Source: a virus. From it: a DNA stretch of 64,000 nucleotides. Below are positions 22,540 to 29,758 of this stretch, one piece after another. The notes beneath the pieces are model-generated. The model was not told the origin of the DNA. It searched no databases and worked only from the letters and a program-made list of their open reading frames with translations. Every line of letters begins with the position of its first letter. Position 1 is the stretch's first letter. The translations under genes and the position numbers were made by a program. The stretch is from IMG/VR virus record IMGVR_UViG_3300020583_000224, positions 1 to 64,000 of that record; one strand, 5' to 3'.

Positions 22540-24207
22540 CGCTGCGCGTTGCTTCACTCTGCTCCGGCGTCGGCGGCCTAGATCTCGCTGTCGAGTCCGT
22601 GCTCGACGCCGAGCTCGCCTGGTACGCCCAGTACGAGCCGCCGGATAAGAACGGCAAGGAAGACAAGAACCAGTACGCCGCACAGATCATGGCGGCGCGC
22701 TTCCCCGGCGTCCCGAACCTCGGCGACATTACCGCCATTGACTACACGCAGGTCGAGCCCGTGGACATCCTGACCGCCGGCTTCCCGTGCACCGACCTCT
22801 CCTTGGCAGGCAAGCGCGCAGGCCTCATGCCCGGCACCCGATCCGGGATCTGGTCGCACGTCGCCCGCGCTGTCGAAGTATTGCGCCCCTCGCTCGTCTT
22901 CATCGAAAACGTCAGGAGTTTGACCAGTGCCAAGGCCCATAGCGACTTGGAGCACTGCCCGTGGTGCATGGGAGAAGCCGCAGAGGGGGGGGGGATCCGC
23001 TCTTCCGCCTCTGCGAGCACTCGGAGCTGTTCTCGGAGATCTGGCCGACCTCGGGTTCGATGCGGAGTGGCAGGTGCTTCCCGCCTCCGCCATCGGAGCA
23101 CCCCATAAGCGCGAGCGGTGCTTCGTCCTCGCGTGGCCCGCAGACCGTTCACCCCGAGGTTCCCGGTGGGCGTCTTCAGCAGACGCCCACCGGGAACCTC
23201 GGGGTGAACGGTGGCTCGCAGCACCCGGACAAGCGGAAGTCGGGCGGCCATGGGCCGACGCTCGCGGACGAGGTGGAGCATCTGCTGCCCACGCCGAAGG
23301 CGAGCGACCCGGAGCGTGGCGACTGCGCGTCGGAGCGGGCGCGCAGGTCGCCGGTTCTCGAGACGGTGGTCAATCTGCTGCCGACTCCGACATCCTCGTT
23401 CCCGGGTACGACCGCGAACTTCCGGGAGGACGGGACGCCGTACAGCAGCGGGTATGGCCCGACGCTGCTGGACGCAGTTCGACTGTTGCCGACCCCGCGC
23501 ACTTCGGACACGAACGGGATCGGTTCGCACGGAGCGGGCGGACCGGACCTGAGGACGGTCGTCTCGGAGACGTCCCGTCCGTCGCCCGGGGCGTTGGGAG
23601 CAATGCCCCGGGCGACGGACGGGACAAAGGGTGGACCGAATCAGCGCGGGAGTTCCGGCGATCTGATGTTGCCGAGCGCCGTGGCGCACCTGCCGACACC
23701 CAGGGCGCGGGACTGGAAGCGCGGCGGGAAGGACGGCTTGGAGGAAGCCCTTCTCCCGACTGTGACGCAGTACGGCAGCAATCAGTCTCCGACGCCCGGC
23801 GCGGCGGTGCGGCCGAGCCTGAGTTCCCTAGCCTCGAGCGGTTCGCTACTTCCGACGCCGACAGCGGCCGACGGGGATCGGGCGAGTCTGACGATGCTGC
23901 GGGGCAACCCGACATTGCGTGGGGCGATTACGAACCCGCCATCCGACGCTGGGAAGCCGTCACCGGCCAGCCTGCCCCCCGGCCAACTGACGATCGAGGA
24001 CGCCTGAACCCGGTCTTCGTCGAGTGGATGGTCGGGCTTGCCGAGGGCTGGGTCACTGATGTCCCCGACATCCCGCGCAATGCGCAGCTCAAGGGCCTGG
24101 GCAACATCGTCGTGCCGCAGCAGGCCGCCGAGGCGCTGCGGATCCTGCTCGGCCGCGCCGGTTTCGTCCTCGATGACGCGTCTGCGCTGGAGGTGACGGC
24201 CGCATGA
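22536..24207 (+). CDS. C5-cytosine DNA methyltransferase, frameshifted at a G10 tract
   Basis: The N-terminal part (from ATG 22536, GGAGG upstream) has motif I SLCSGVGGLDL, motif IV GFPCTDLSLAG with the catalytic Cys, and motif VI IENVRSL. The C-terminal part lies in the next frame (about 22996-24207), with LRALGAVLGDLADLGF, APHKRERCFVLAWPAD (motif VIII) and RLNPVFVEWMVG, GLGNIVVPQQAAEAL (motifs IX-X). With ten G at 22985-22994 the first frame stops at 23108; nine G would give one continuous protein of about 556 residues. Its product would protect phage DNA from restriction or mark it. The break may be phase variation, +1 slippage, a real mutation or a homopolymer sequencing error. Confidence 0.75.
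22961..24007 (+). CDS. overlapping LPTP-repeat protein in an alternative frame
   Basis: An open frame of 348 codons overlapping the methyltransferase C-terminal half. It contains six LPTP-like repeats (LLPTPKASD, LLPTPTSS, LLPTPRTSD, LPTPRARDW, LLPTVTQY, LLPTPTAAD) and FSEIWPTSGSMRSGRCF plus RATDGTKGGPNQRGSSGDL. I recognise these as parts of a protein type found in actinophages, often within or beside C5 methyltransferase genes. Both overlapping frames therefore look like known families. GTG 22961 or 22964 has TTGGAG upstream, so independent initiation is possible. Alternatively, slippage at the G10 tract (eleven or eight G) would fuse it to the methyltransferase N-terminus. Function unknown; it may act in target recognition. 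Confidence 0.6.
   Translation: MVHGRSRRGGGDPLFRLCEHSELFSEIWPTSGSMRSGRCFPPPPSEHPISASGASSSRGPQTVHPEVPGGRLQQTPTGNLGVNGGSQHPDKRKSGGHGPTLADEVEHLLPTPKASDPERGDCASERARRSPVLETVVNLLPTPTSSFPGTTANFREDGTPYSSGYGPTLLDAVRLLPTPRTSDTNGIGSHGAGGPDLRTVVSETSRPSPGALGAMPRATDGTKGGPNQRGSSGDLMLPSAVAHLPTPRARDWKRGGKDGLEEALLPTVTQYGSNQSPTPGAAVRPSLSSLASSGSLLPTPTAADGDRASLTMLRGNPTLRGAITNPPSDAGKPSPASLPPGQLTIEDA
22985..22994 (+). repeat. G10 homopolymer inside the methyltransferase gene
   Basis: Ten consecutive G residues within the sequence AGAG(10)ATCC. They sit exactly where the methyltransferase reading frame shifts, and all three frames across them are readable into different C-termini (short stop at 23108, methyltransferase end, LPTP protein). 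Confidence 0.9.
23144..23212. repeat. 32-bp perfect inverted repeat inside the methyltransferase gene
   Basis: Arms 23144-23175 and 23181-23212 are perfectly complementary with a 5-nt loop. In the methyltransferase frame the first arm and loop (about 39 nt, 13 codons between AWPAD and AHREPRGERW) look like an in-frame insertion of an inverted copy of the following codons. Being a multiple of three, it leaves both overlapping frames intact. It would form a very stable hairpin in DNA or RNA. Confidence 0.9.
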
Positions 24208-25055
24208 CCGCCGCCCTCACGCGCCCTACAGTCGGCACGCTGCCCGCCCACGGCACGACCGCCCGTCGTCATCGCGGCTGTGGCTGCCTGCCGTGCCGGC
24301 GCGCTCAACGCCGCTACGACAAGCGGCGGCGCATCTACCGCACCCGCGGGATCGCCGGCCGCGTCCCGATGTCCCCGGTAACTGAACACGTGGCCGTGCT
24401 GCGCGCGACGGGTGCGACATTGCAGGCGATCGCGGACGCGGCGGACTGCTCGCAGGGCACGATCCTCAACATCGAACGCAGCCAGCATCCGACGCTGTTC
24501 GCTTCGATCGCGCGACGCGTTCTGGCCGTGCACCCGGGAATGCTCGCGCCGGCGATGGTCGGCGCGGTCGGCGTGGCCCGACAGGTGCAGGCCCTGTATG
24601 TGGCCGGCTACCCGCTGGCGGTGCTCAGCGCCGAGTTCGGGTTCACGCGCACCTATGTCAGCGAACTCGCCAACGGGCGCCGCGAGCGGGTCACGTATGC
24701 GACGTACCGCAGGATCGCGGACGCGTACGCGCGCCTGTCCGGCGCGCCGGGGCCGAGTGAGTACACCCGGGCGTGGGCTGCGCGCCGCGGATGGCTTCCG
24801 CCTGCCGCATGGGAGGGACTGGACATTGATGATCCGGCCGCTGATCCGACGGTGGAGTCGGCGGTTTCGCGGTATGCCGTCGTGGCCGAGGAGGCGGCGT
24901 TCTTCGCGTCGCAGGGCTTAACGCAGGAGGGGATCGCGGCCCACTTGGGGCTGTCGGTGAACACGCTGCAGATCTATCTGGTGCGGGCGAGGCGCGCGGC
25001 TGCGGGGGACCGAGATCCGGGCGCGGACGACGCACTCGCCGACCTTGCCGCCTGA
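24204..25055 (+). CDS. multi-HTH DNA-binding protein
   Basis: A 283-residue basic protein with a Cys/Arg-rich start (RRHRGCGCLPCRRAQRRYDK), an HTH at about 70-95 (ATLQAIADAADCSQGTILNI), another at about 140-160 (LSAEFGFTRTYVSELANG) and a third near 245 (LTQEGIAAHLGLSVNTLQIY). This three-HTH arrangement is known from actinobacterial phages. It probably acts as a transcription regulator or nucleoid-like protein. It overlaps the methyltransferase stop by ATGA. Confidence 0.6.
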   Translation: MTAALTRPTVGTLPAHGTTARRHRGCGCLPCRRAQRRYDKRRRIYRTRGIAGRVPMSPVTEHVAVLRATGATLQAIADAADCSQGTILNIERSQHPTLFASIARRVLAVHPGMLAPAMVGAVGVARQVQALYVAGYPLAVLSAEFGFTRTYVSELANGRRERVTYATYRRIADAYARLSGAPGPSEYTRAWAARRGWLPPAAWEGLDIDDPAADPTVESAVSRYAVVAEEAAFFASQGLTQEGIAAHLGLSVNTLQIYLVRARRAAAGDRDPGADDALADLAA

Positions 25056-25083
25056 TCAGACCTAGCCCCGGAAGTAGCACATC

Positions 25084-25497
25084 GTGACCATGACCCTTGA
25101 GAACCCTGCGCCGCCTGGTGATGCGCATGTTGCGCCCGAGCCGAGCGAGATCCTCACGCGCCTGGCCGCACTTCAGTCCCGCGACGAACGCCTCGTCACC
25201 GACCGGCGTACCGCGCTGCTGCTCGCCGCGTCCCTGGCCCGTCTCGCCCGCGCTTACCGCCGTGACCGTGACCGGCTGCTGTACGCGAACCTCGGGTTGC
25301 AGCGTGAGATCCAGGTCGGTGCGACACGCGAGCAGGCCGCCGCGGCAGCGAGCGCCACGCAGGCCGATGTGCTGGCCCGTCAGGTGGTCGATCTGAAGGC
25401 GCACAACGAGGCGCTGACGGCCGAGAATACGCGGCTCCGTAACGCGTCCAGCGTGGCCGCCGCGCCGGTCGAGCCCAGGCGGAGGTGGCGCAGGTGA
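25084..25497 (+). CDS. coiled-coil protein, unknown function
   Basis: A 137-residue helical protein with heptads through most of its length and a C-terminal leucine-zipper-like segment (VVDLKAHNEALTAENTRLRN) followed by a basic end. GGAAG lies about 10 nt before GTG 25084; ATG 25090 is an alternative start. Confidence 0.5.
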   Translation: MTMTLENPAPPGDAHVAPEPSEILTRLAALQSRDERLVTDRRTALLLAASLARLARAYRRDRDRLLYANLGLQREIQVGATREQAAAAASATQADVLARQVVDLKAHNEALTAENTRLRNASSVAAAPVEPRRRWRR

Positions 25498-25694
25498 AGC
25501 GTCTAGCGCAGGCCGCACGGTTCCTGTCTGGGCTCGCGGCGCTTCTCGCGGCAGGCAGCCTCGCTGTCGGCCCCCACTTACTGCGCGCAGCGGCCGAGGG
25601 TGGCGCAGCGCTCTGCCTCTTCGTCGTCGCCCTATGGATCAACCACGCAGCCCGACCGCACGACACCAACCACGAATCGGAGACCACACCATGA
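25494..25694 (+). CDS. small two-helix membrane protein
   Basis: A 66-residue protein with two hydrophobic helices (FLSGLAALLAAGSLAVG and GGAALCLFVVALWI). It starts in a GTGA overlap and ends in an ATGA overlap with the Lsr2-like gene. No family was recognised. Confidence 0.5.
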   Translation: MKRLAQAARFLSGLAALLAAGSLAVGPHLLRAAAEGGAALCLFVVALWINHAARPHDTNHESETTP

Positions 25695-26152
25695 CCGCGA
25701 ACAGCGTGACCGTGAACCTGCCCGACGCCGACCCGGCGAAGACGCTCCTCGGCGAACTCGCCGGCCCGACAACGATCGAGCAACTGCTCGGCCGGGCTGA
25801 GCGCAACGGCACGAAGCGCGCCCGGACCGTGGCCGTGCGGATCCGGCACGACGCGGACCTCCTTGAGAAGTTGCTCGCCGAGCACGGGGAAGAGGCCGCC
25901 GCGCGCCGGAAGGTGGAGAAGCTGCGGGCCCGGCTCGCCGAAGCCGAGGCCGAACTGCGCGCGAAGACCGCCATGCCGCGGAACATCGCCCGGCTCGCCG
26001 GACCCAACCAGCCTGCGCCCGCCGCGACCACCGCGGTGATGCGCGCCTGGCTGATCGAGAACGGGCACCCCGTCAGCGAATACGGGCGGCTCTGCAACGG
26101 CGACATCGCCGCCTACGAGGCTGCGCACCAGGGTCGGGACGGCGGCTCATGA
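25691..26152 (+). CDS. coiled-coil protein with Lsr2-like C-terminal DNA-binding domain
   Basis: A 153-residue protein. Residues about 55-100 are charged helix/coiled coil. Residues about 118-147 (TAVMRAWLIENGHPVSEYGRL, shortened as AVMRAWLIENGHPVSEYGRL, then GDIAAYEAAH) align with the Lsr2 DNA-binding domain, normally ending in SDRGRIPAEVVEAYEAA. Lsr2 silences AT-rich foreign DNA in actinobacteria. The N-terminal oligomerisation domain is replaced and the RGR hook reads YGR here, so minor-groove binding may be altered. It could counter or imitate host Lsr2 silencing. Confidence 0.55.
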   Translation: MTANSVTVNLPDADPAKTLLGELAGPTTIEQLLGRAERNGTKRARTVAVRIRHDADLLEKLLAEHGEEAAARRKVEKLRARLAEAEAELRAKTAMPRNIARLAGPNQPAPAATTAVMRAWLIENGHPVSEYGRLCNGDIAAYEAAHQGRDGGS

Positions 26153-26334
26153 CCGGCCGCCTCCGTGAGTTCGCCCAGTGGTTCGCGACCGGCGTGTGTG
26201 TTGGCGCGGCGGCCTCGACGCTGGTCTTCGCCTGGTTCGGTCAGGTGACGGCCGCGGGCGCCACGGGGGCTGTGTGCGTCGGCGCGGGGATAGTCACCGC
26301 GATCGTTCGGCGGCCGGGCGGGGGTGCCGCATGA
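26149..26334 (+). CDS. small two-helix membrane protein
   Basis: A 61-residue protein with two adjacent hydrophobic segments (FATGVCVGAAASTLVFAWFG and GATGAVCVGAGIVTAIV). It is embedded by ATGA overlaps between the Lsr2-like gene and an unknown gene. No family was recognised. Confidence 0.5.
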   Translation: MTGRLREFAQWFATGVCVGAAASTLVFAWFGQVTAAGATGAVCVGAGIVTAIVRRPGGGAA

Positions 26335-26678
26335 AGTCGATCCTCTCCGACCTGCCGACCGGTTCCGAGGTCGTGATGCGCACGATCCATGACCGTGTCG
26401 TCGAGATCGTGTATGGGGGCGACGACCTGCTGTTCAGCGCGGTCGCGCCCGGCCGCTCGCGCCATGACGACGACTGCGAGTTTTACGGCCGGGCGTCGGT
26501 CGCCGACTTCGACCTGCCGCTCGTCAAATGCGGCGCCAAGTTCTGGCTGGTGATCGAGACCGTCCGGCGGCGCGACGGGCACACGGAGCGCACGTCCGCC
26601 ATCGCGTTCCAGCATCCCGGAGTCGAGACGGCTGCGGAAGCGCTCACCAAGGGCGCGCCGGGCGGTGACGCGGCATGA
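26331..26678 (+). CDS. early protein, unknown function
   Basis: A 115-residue soluble protein with an alternating beta pattern (EVVMRTIHDRVVEIVYGGDD). No recognised motif. ATGA overlaps at both ends. Confidence 0.5.
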   Translation: MKSILSDLPTGSEVVMRTIHDRVVEIVYGGDDLLFSAVAPGRSRHDDDCEFYGRASVADFDLPLVKCGAKFWLVIETVRRRDGHTERTSAIAFQHPGVETAAEALTKGAPGGDAA

Positions 26679-26902
26679 CCGACACGCTGCCCCCGCCCGC
26701 CCGCTACGAGACCGCCGCAACCGCGCCCTCGTGGGTTCTGGCGTGCGTCGAACGCTGCCCGTCCTGCTGTGTCACGCCCACGGTCGCCCCCAGCCTGTGG
26801 ACCGTGCGCGGCGACGTGCTGGTTGCGGCGTATCGGTGCCCGACGTGTCAGCACGGCTGGGTGGCGCGGTGGGCCGTCAGCACGTTGGATGGTGCGGCGT
26901 GA
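26675..26902 (+). CDS. zinc-ribbon protein
   Basis: A 75-residue protein with CPSCC and CPTC pairs about 25 residues apart, a treble-clef/zinc-ribbon arrangement that may bind nucleic acid or protein. It is the last gene of this early block and is followed by a hairpin. Confidence 0.55.
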   Translation: MTDTLPPPARYETAATAPSWVLACVERCPSCCVTPTVAPSLWTVRGDVLVAAYRCPTCQHGWVARWAVSTLDGAA

Positions 26903-26923
26903 ACGGGCTCAGGGCACGCGGAA

Positions 26924-26952
26924 GCCGCCCGTGCCGGTTGGCTACGGGCGGC
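26924..26952. terminator. hairpin at the convergence of two transcripts
   Basis: A perfect 9-bp stem (26924-26932 with 26944-26952) and an 11-nt loop, located between the end of the + strand block and the end of the reverse-strand HTH gene. A U tract is missing, so factor-dependent or bidirectional termination is more likely than a strong intrinsic terminator. Confidence 0.5.
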
Positions 26953-26964
26953 GAGATCGAGCCG

Positions 26965-27171
26965 TCAGGAGTCTTGCTTCACGGGTGCGAGTTTCGCTAC
27001 CCACTCGCGCGTATAGCCCGTCAGGCGGGCGATTTGAGACGGCCCCAGGTCGTGCACCTGGCGAGCCTCGATCATCACTTCGCGCAGGTCATTGCGGGCA
27101 CGTTCGGCAGCCGCCTCGGCGCGCTTGAACCGTTGCGCGGCGATCCGCAGACGGCTGTCGATGTCCTCCAT
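26965..27171 (-). CDS. small HTH regulator on the reverse strand
   Basis: A 68-residue protein: an N-terminal charged helix followed by an HTH (LGPSQIARLTGYTREWVAKL). It is the only reverse-strand gene between 13.7 and 38.4 kb and is divergent from the gene at 27294 across a cluster of TTCGCGAA palindromes. It therefore probably encodes a local repressor that binds them. Confidence 0.6.
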   Translation of the reverse strand: MEDIDSRLRIAAQRFKRAEAAAERARNDLREVMIEARQVHDLGPSQIARLTGYTREWVAKLAPVKQDS

Positions 27172-27193
27172 GACTCACATGATGCCACGTCTG

Positions 27194-27268
27194 TTCGCGA
27201 ATGCACTACGCGAAGCCGGTTGACTTCGCGAAGTGGACCCGCGAACATAGTTCACGAAGCAAGTTCGC
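27194..27268. promoter_or_regulatory. TTCGCGAA operator cluster and divergent promoter
   Basis: TTCGCGAA occurs at 27194-27201 and 27225-27232 (within CTTCGCGAAG), with the near copy TTCACGAA at 27251-27258. Inverted GCGAAC/GTTCGC arms are at 27241-27246 and 27263-27268. The first two sites are 31 bp apart, about three helical turns. A possible + strand promoter is TTGACT (27220-27225) with AACATA (27244-27249) at 18-bp spacing, so the second palindrome lies in the spacer. This supports repression by the adjacent HTH protein. Confidence 0.6.
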
Positions 27269-27293
27269 GCACCTCCAACACCAAGGACTCGGC

Positions 27294-27608
27294 ATGACCG
27301 ACAAGATCACCCTCGAAGTCTGCAAGGACGGCTTGACCGGCAAGCCCCAACTCTCCATCAACAAGGTCGACGAGAACGGCGTCGGCGGCGGCTACCGTCT
27401 CGCGGGACCGAAGTTCAACGGCTCCAGCAAACTGCTGCTCCAGACCGAACTCGACCAGCGCGATGCGGACGAGATCCGCGCCTACCTCGACGCCGTGTTC
27501 CCGGTGAAGCCCGCCAGCGACGCGACCCCCGAGTCGGCCCCGCTCGTGTGCGGTTTCGAACTCGACGACGGCAGCGTCGCCTACTACGGCGTGGACGGTG
27601 CCCAGTGA
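27294..27608 (+). CDS. early protein, unknown function
   Basis: A 104-residue beta-rich protein (KITLEVCKDGLTGKPQLSIN) without recognised motif. AAGGA precedes ATG 27294. It is the first gene controlled by the TTCGCGAA operator region and overlaps the next by GTGA. Confidence 0.55.
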   Translation: MTDKITLEVCKDGLTGKPQLSINKVDENGVGGGYRLAGPKFNGSSKLLLQTELDQRDADEIRAYLDAVFPVKPASDATPESAPLVCGFELDDGSVAYYGVDGAQ

Positions 27609-28069
27609 CCGACACCGAGCCGCGCCTCACCGTCGACACGCCGGAAGGCAACTTCCCGATCGGCGACCCCCGCGCTGTCGAAGCCATCGCCGCATACGTC
27701 CGCTCCGCGATCCCCGACAACATCGACCCCCACCAGATCGCCCAGATCAATGCCGCGCTCGTCCTCCACCCGCAGGACGGCGTCTGCCTCAACTGCGCGC
27801 GTCGCCTGCCGCTGTTCCTGTACCGCTGCGAGCACTGGGAGGTCTTCGGGTTCTCCCACGCGCACCGCATGTGGCTGTGCACCCGCTGCACGTCCCGCGC
27901 GGTCGAACTGTTCGACGAGCACGACAAGAACATCTGCAACGAGGTGGCGTGGGAGCCGTACGACGGCTGGGAGCCGTTCACCGGGCCGAGGCCGGGCACG
28001 GCTGAGTTCAAGGCGGCGTCCCGCGCGGCCGTAGCGGCGAGCCAGCGCCCGATGGTGGTGGCGAAGTGA
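27605..28069 (+). CDS. zinc-binding protein, unknown function
   Basis: A 154-residue protein with CLNCARRLPLFLYRCEHWE and CTRC, a four-Cys module with an intervening Cys/His pair. The N-terminal 65 residues are helical. No family was recognised; a nucleic-acid-binding role is plausible. Confidence 0.5.
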   Translation: MTDTEPRLTVDTPEGNFPIGDPRAVEAIAAYVRSAIPDNIDPHQIAQINAALVLHPQDGVCLNCARRLPLFLYRCEHWEVFGFSHAHRMWLCTRCTSRAVELFDEHDKNICNEVAWEPYDGWEPFTGPRPGTAEFKAASRAAVAASQRPMVVAK

Positions 28070-28854
28070 ACGCCCCCGACCCGCAGGTCGTCCGCGAGTT
28101 CCTCGACGACATGGCCACGCGCGACATCGTCGACACCGACCTCGACCGCATGACCCCGCAGACATGCCCGGCCGGGGTCCACACCGACTGGGCCGTCGAC
28201 GGCGAACACGGCCACGCATGCCCCTGGTGCGAGAACGCGGACCTGCGCGCCAAGCTGGCCGCCGCCGTCCGCGTCGTCTCGACCGCTTACCCGACGACGC
28301 CCGACGAATTGACCGCCGTCATCCGGCAGATCGGCGAGATCACGCACGTCCCGGCCGAGACCGTGACCGTCTGGTCCGGTTACGACGATGACGAGCGCGG
28401 GTTTCCCCTGTTCACCACCCGCGAGCAGGCGCAGGCCTACGCCGAGCAGCAGTTCCGTAAGGACTGCGTCAACTGGGGCCACGCGTCCGAGGACATCGGC
28501 GAGATCACCTGGGTCGAGCGCAAGGCGTACACCGACGCCCACGACGGGCGCGCCGGGCTGTTCGACCTCAACTGTGCGATCGGCGGCGACGGGTACGTCG
28601 TGTGCGAGCGCACCGTGTACGCGTCCGCCGAGGCCGCGCTCCTGGCCGAGACCGCCGAGAAGGCGCCCCTCGGCGCCCGCGTGCGGATCGACCGGTCTGG
28701 CTCCCCGTTCAACCGGATGGACGGGATCGTGACCGTCCTGCACCCGTACGGCGAGGTTGGCAAGGTCGGCGTGGCCCTTGACGGACGCGAAGGTGTCGCT
28801 GTGTTCCCGGCCGACGACGTCGAAGTCCTGGCGCGCGAGGCGGACGGCCGATGA
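28066..28854 (+). CDS. protein with C-terminal KOW-like barrel, unknown function
   Basis: A 262-residue protein. The N-terminal region carries CPAG and CPWC (possible zinc site). The C-terminal 55 residues (LGARVRIDRSG, GIVTVLHPYGEVGKVGVAL) resemble a KOW/SH3-like barrel. No enzyme motif was seen. Confidence 0.5.
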   Translation: MNAPDPQVVREFLDDMATRDIVDTDLDRMTPQTCPAGVHTDWAVDGEHGHACPWCENADLRAKLAAAVRVVSTAYPTTPDELTAVIRQIGEITHVPAETVTVWSGYDDDERGFPLFTTREQAQAYAEQQFRKDCVNWGHASEDIGEITWVERKAYTDAHDGRAGLFDLNCAIGGDGYVVCERTVYASAEAALLAETAEKAPLGARVRIDRSGSPFNRMDGIVTVLHPYGEVGKVGVALDGREGVAVFPADDVEVLAREADGR

Positions 28855-29024
28855 CCCCCGAGTCTTTCGCCGCGCTCGGCGCCCGACTGCTGCTCATGCA
28901 GCGCTATTGGCTCCCGATGCGGCTCGTGGTGGCCATGTCGGACGAGGACGCCGTCACCGTCGCGTCCGCCGCGCTCAACGCCGCTGACCAGGTGGGCGAG
29001 TACGCCGCGGGAGGTGCGCGATGA
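28851..29024 (+). CDS. 57-residue protein, unknown function
   Basis: A short frame starting in an ATGA overlap with the upstream stop and ending in an ATGA overlap with the methyltransferase start, with GGGAGG serving the next gene inside its 3' end. The helical sequence contains RLLLMQRYWLPMRLVVAM. Confidence 0.55.
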   Translation: MTPESFAALGARLLLMQRYWLPMRLVVAMSDEDAVTVASAALNAADQVGEYAAGGAR

Positions 29025-29758
29025 CCGAGCCCTACTTCGCGGACGACGAGGTGACGCTCTACCTCGGCGACATGCGCGAGGTGATCCCCGCGCTCGAACT
29101 GCGGGCCGATCTCATCGTCGCCGATCCGCCCTACGGCGAAACCTCGCTCGCCTGGGACCGGTGGGTAGACGAGTGGGTCGAAATCGCCGCCACCGCCAGC
29201 CGCTCGATGTGGTGCTTCGGGTCGATGCGCATGTTCCTCGCGTGGCGCGACCAATTTATCGGCCCCGGCTGGAAGCTCTCCCAGGATGTGATCTGGGAGA
29301 AGCACAACGGCTCCGGATTCGCCGCAGACCGGTTCAAGCGCGTCCACGAGAACGCGCTGCACTGGTACCTCGGCGACTGGAACGCCATACACCACGCAAC
29401 GCCGCGCATCGAATACCGCGGCGCAAGCAAGCGGGCTCGCCGCAACCCGCCCCCGAAGCACACCGGAGCGATCAGCGCCTACACCTACGAGGACGACGGA
29501 AAGCGCCTCACGCGGTCCGTCATGCAGGCCCAGTCGGTCCGCGGAGGGCTGCACCCGACCGAGAAGCCGGTCGGCATCCTCACGCCGCTAATCGAGTACG
29601 CGTGCCCGCCTGGCGGCCTCGTCCTGGACCCGTTTGCCGGGTCCGGCTCAACCCTCGAAGCCGCGCGCCTCGCCGGGCGTCGGGCTATCGGCATCGAGGT
29701 CAGTGAGGCGTACTGCGAGGCTGCGGCGAAGCGTCTCGCACAAGGGGTGCTCGTATGA
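29021..29758 (+). CDS. DNA N6-adenine/N4-cytosine methyltransferase
   Basis: A 245-residue beta-class amino-methyltransferase: catalytic DPPYGETSLAW (about 35-45), a central target-recognition segment, HPTEKPVGIL, and the AdoMet-binding motif LDPFAGSGSTLEAA (about 205-218). It modifies phage DNA, probably against host restriction. No restriction partner is nearby. It is coupled by ATGA on both sides. Confidence 0.9.
   Translation: MTEPYFADDEVTLYLGDMREVIPALELRADLIVADPPYGETSLAWDRWVDEWVEIAATASRSMWCFGSMRMFLAWRDQFIGPGWKLSQDVIWEKHNGSGFAADRFKRVHENALHWYLGDWNAIHHATPRIEYRGASKRARRNPPPKHTGAISAYTYEDDGKRLTRSVMQAQSVRGGLHPTEKPVGILTPLIEYACPPGGLVLDPFAGSGSTLEAARLAGRRAIGIEVSEAYCEAAAKRLAQGVLV

Noticed and set aside
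26899-27297. + strand frame between the zinc-ribbon gene and the TTCGCGAA region
   Set aside because: It overlaps the reverse-strand HTH gene and the operator cluster, and has no recognisable content.
27415-28743. 442-codon reverse-strand frame
   Set aside because: Covers three overlapping + strand genes with zinc motifs and coupled starts; its translation shows antisense composition.
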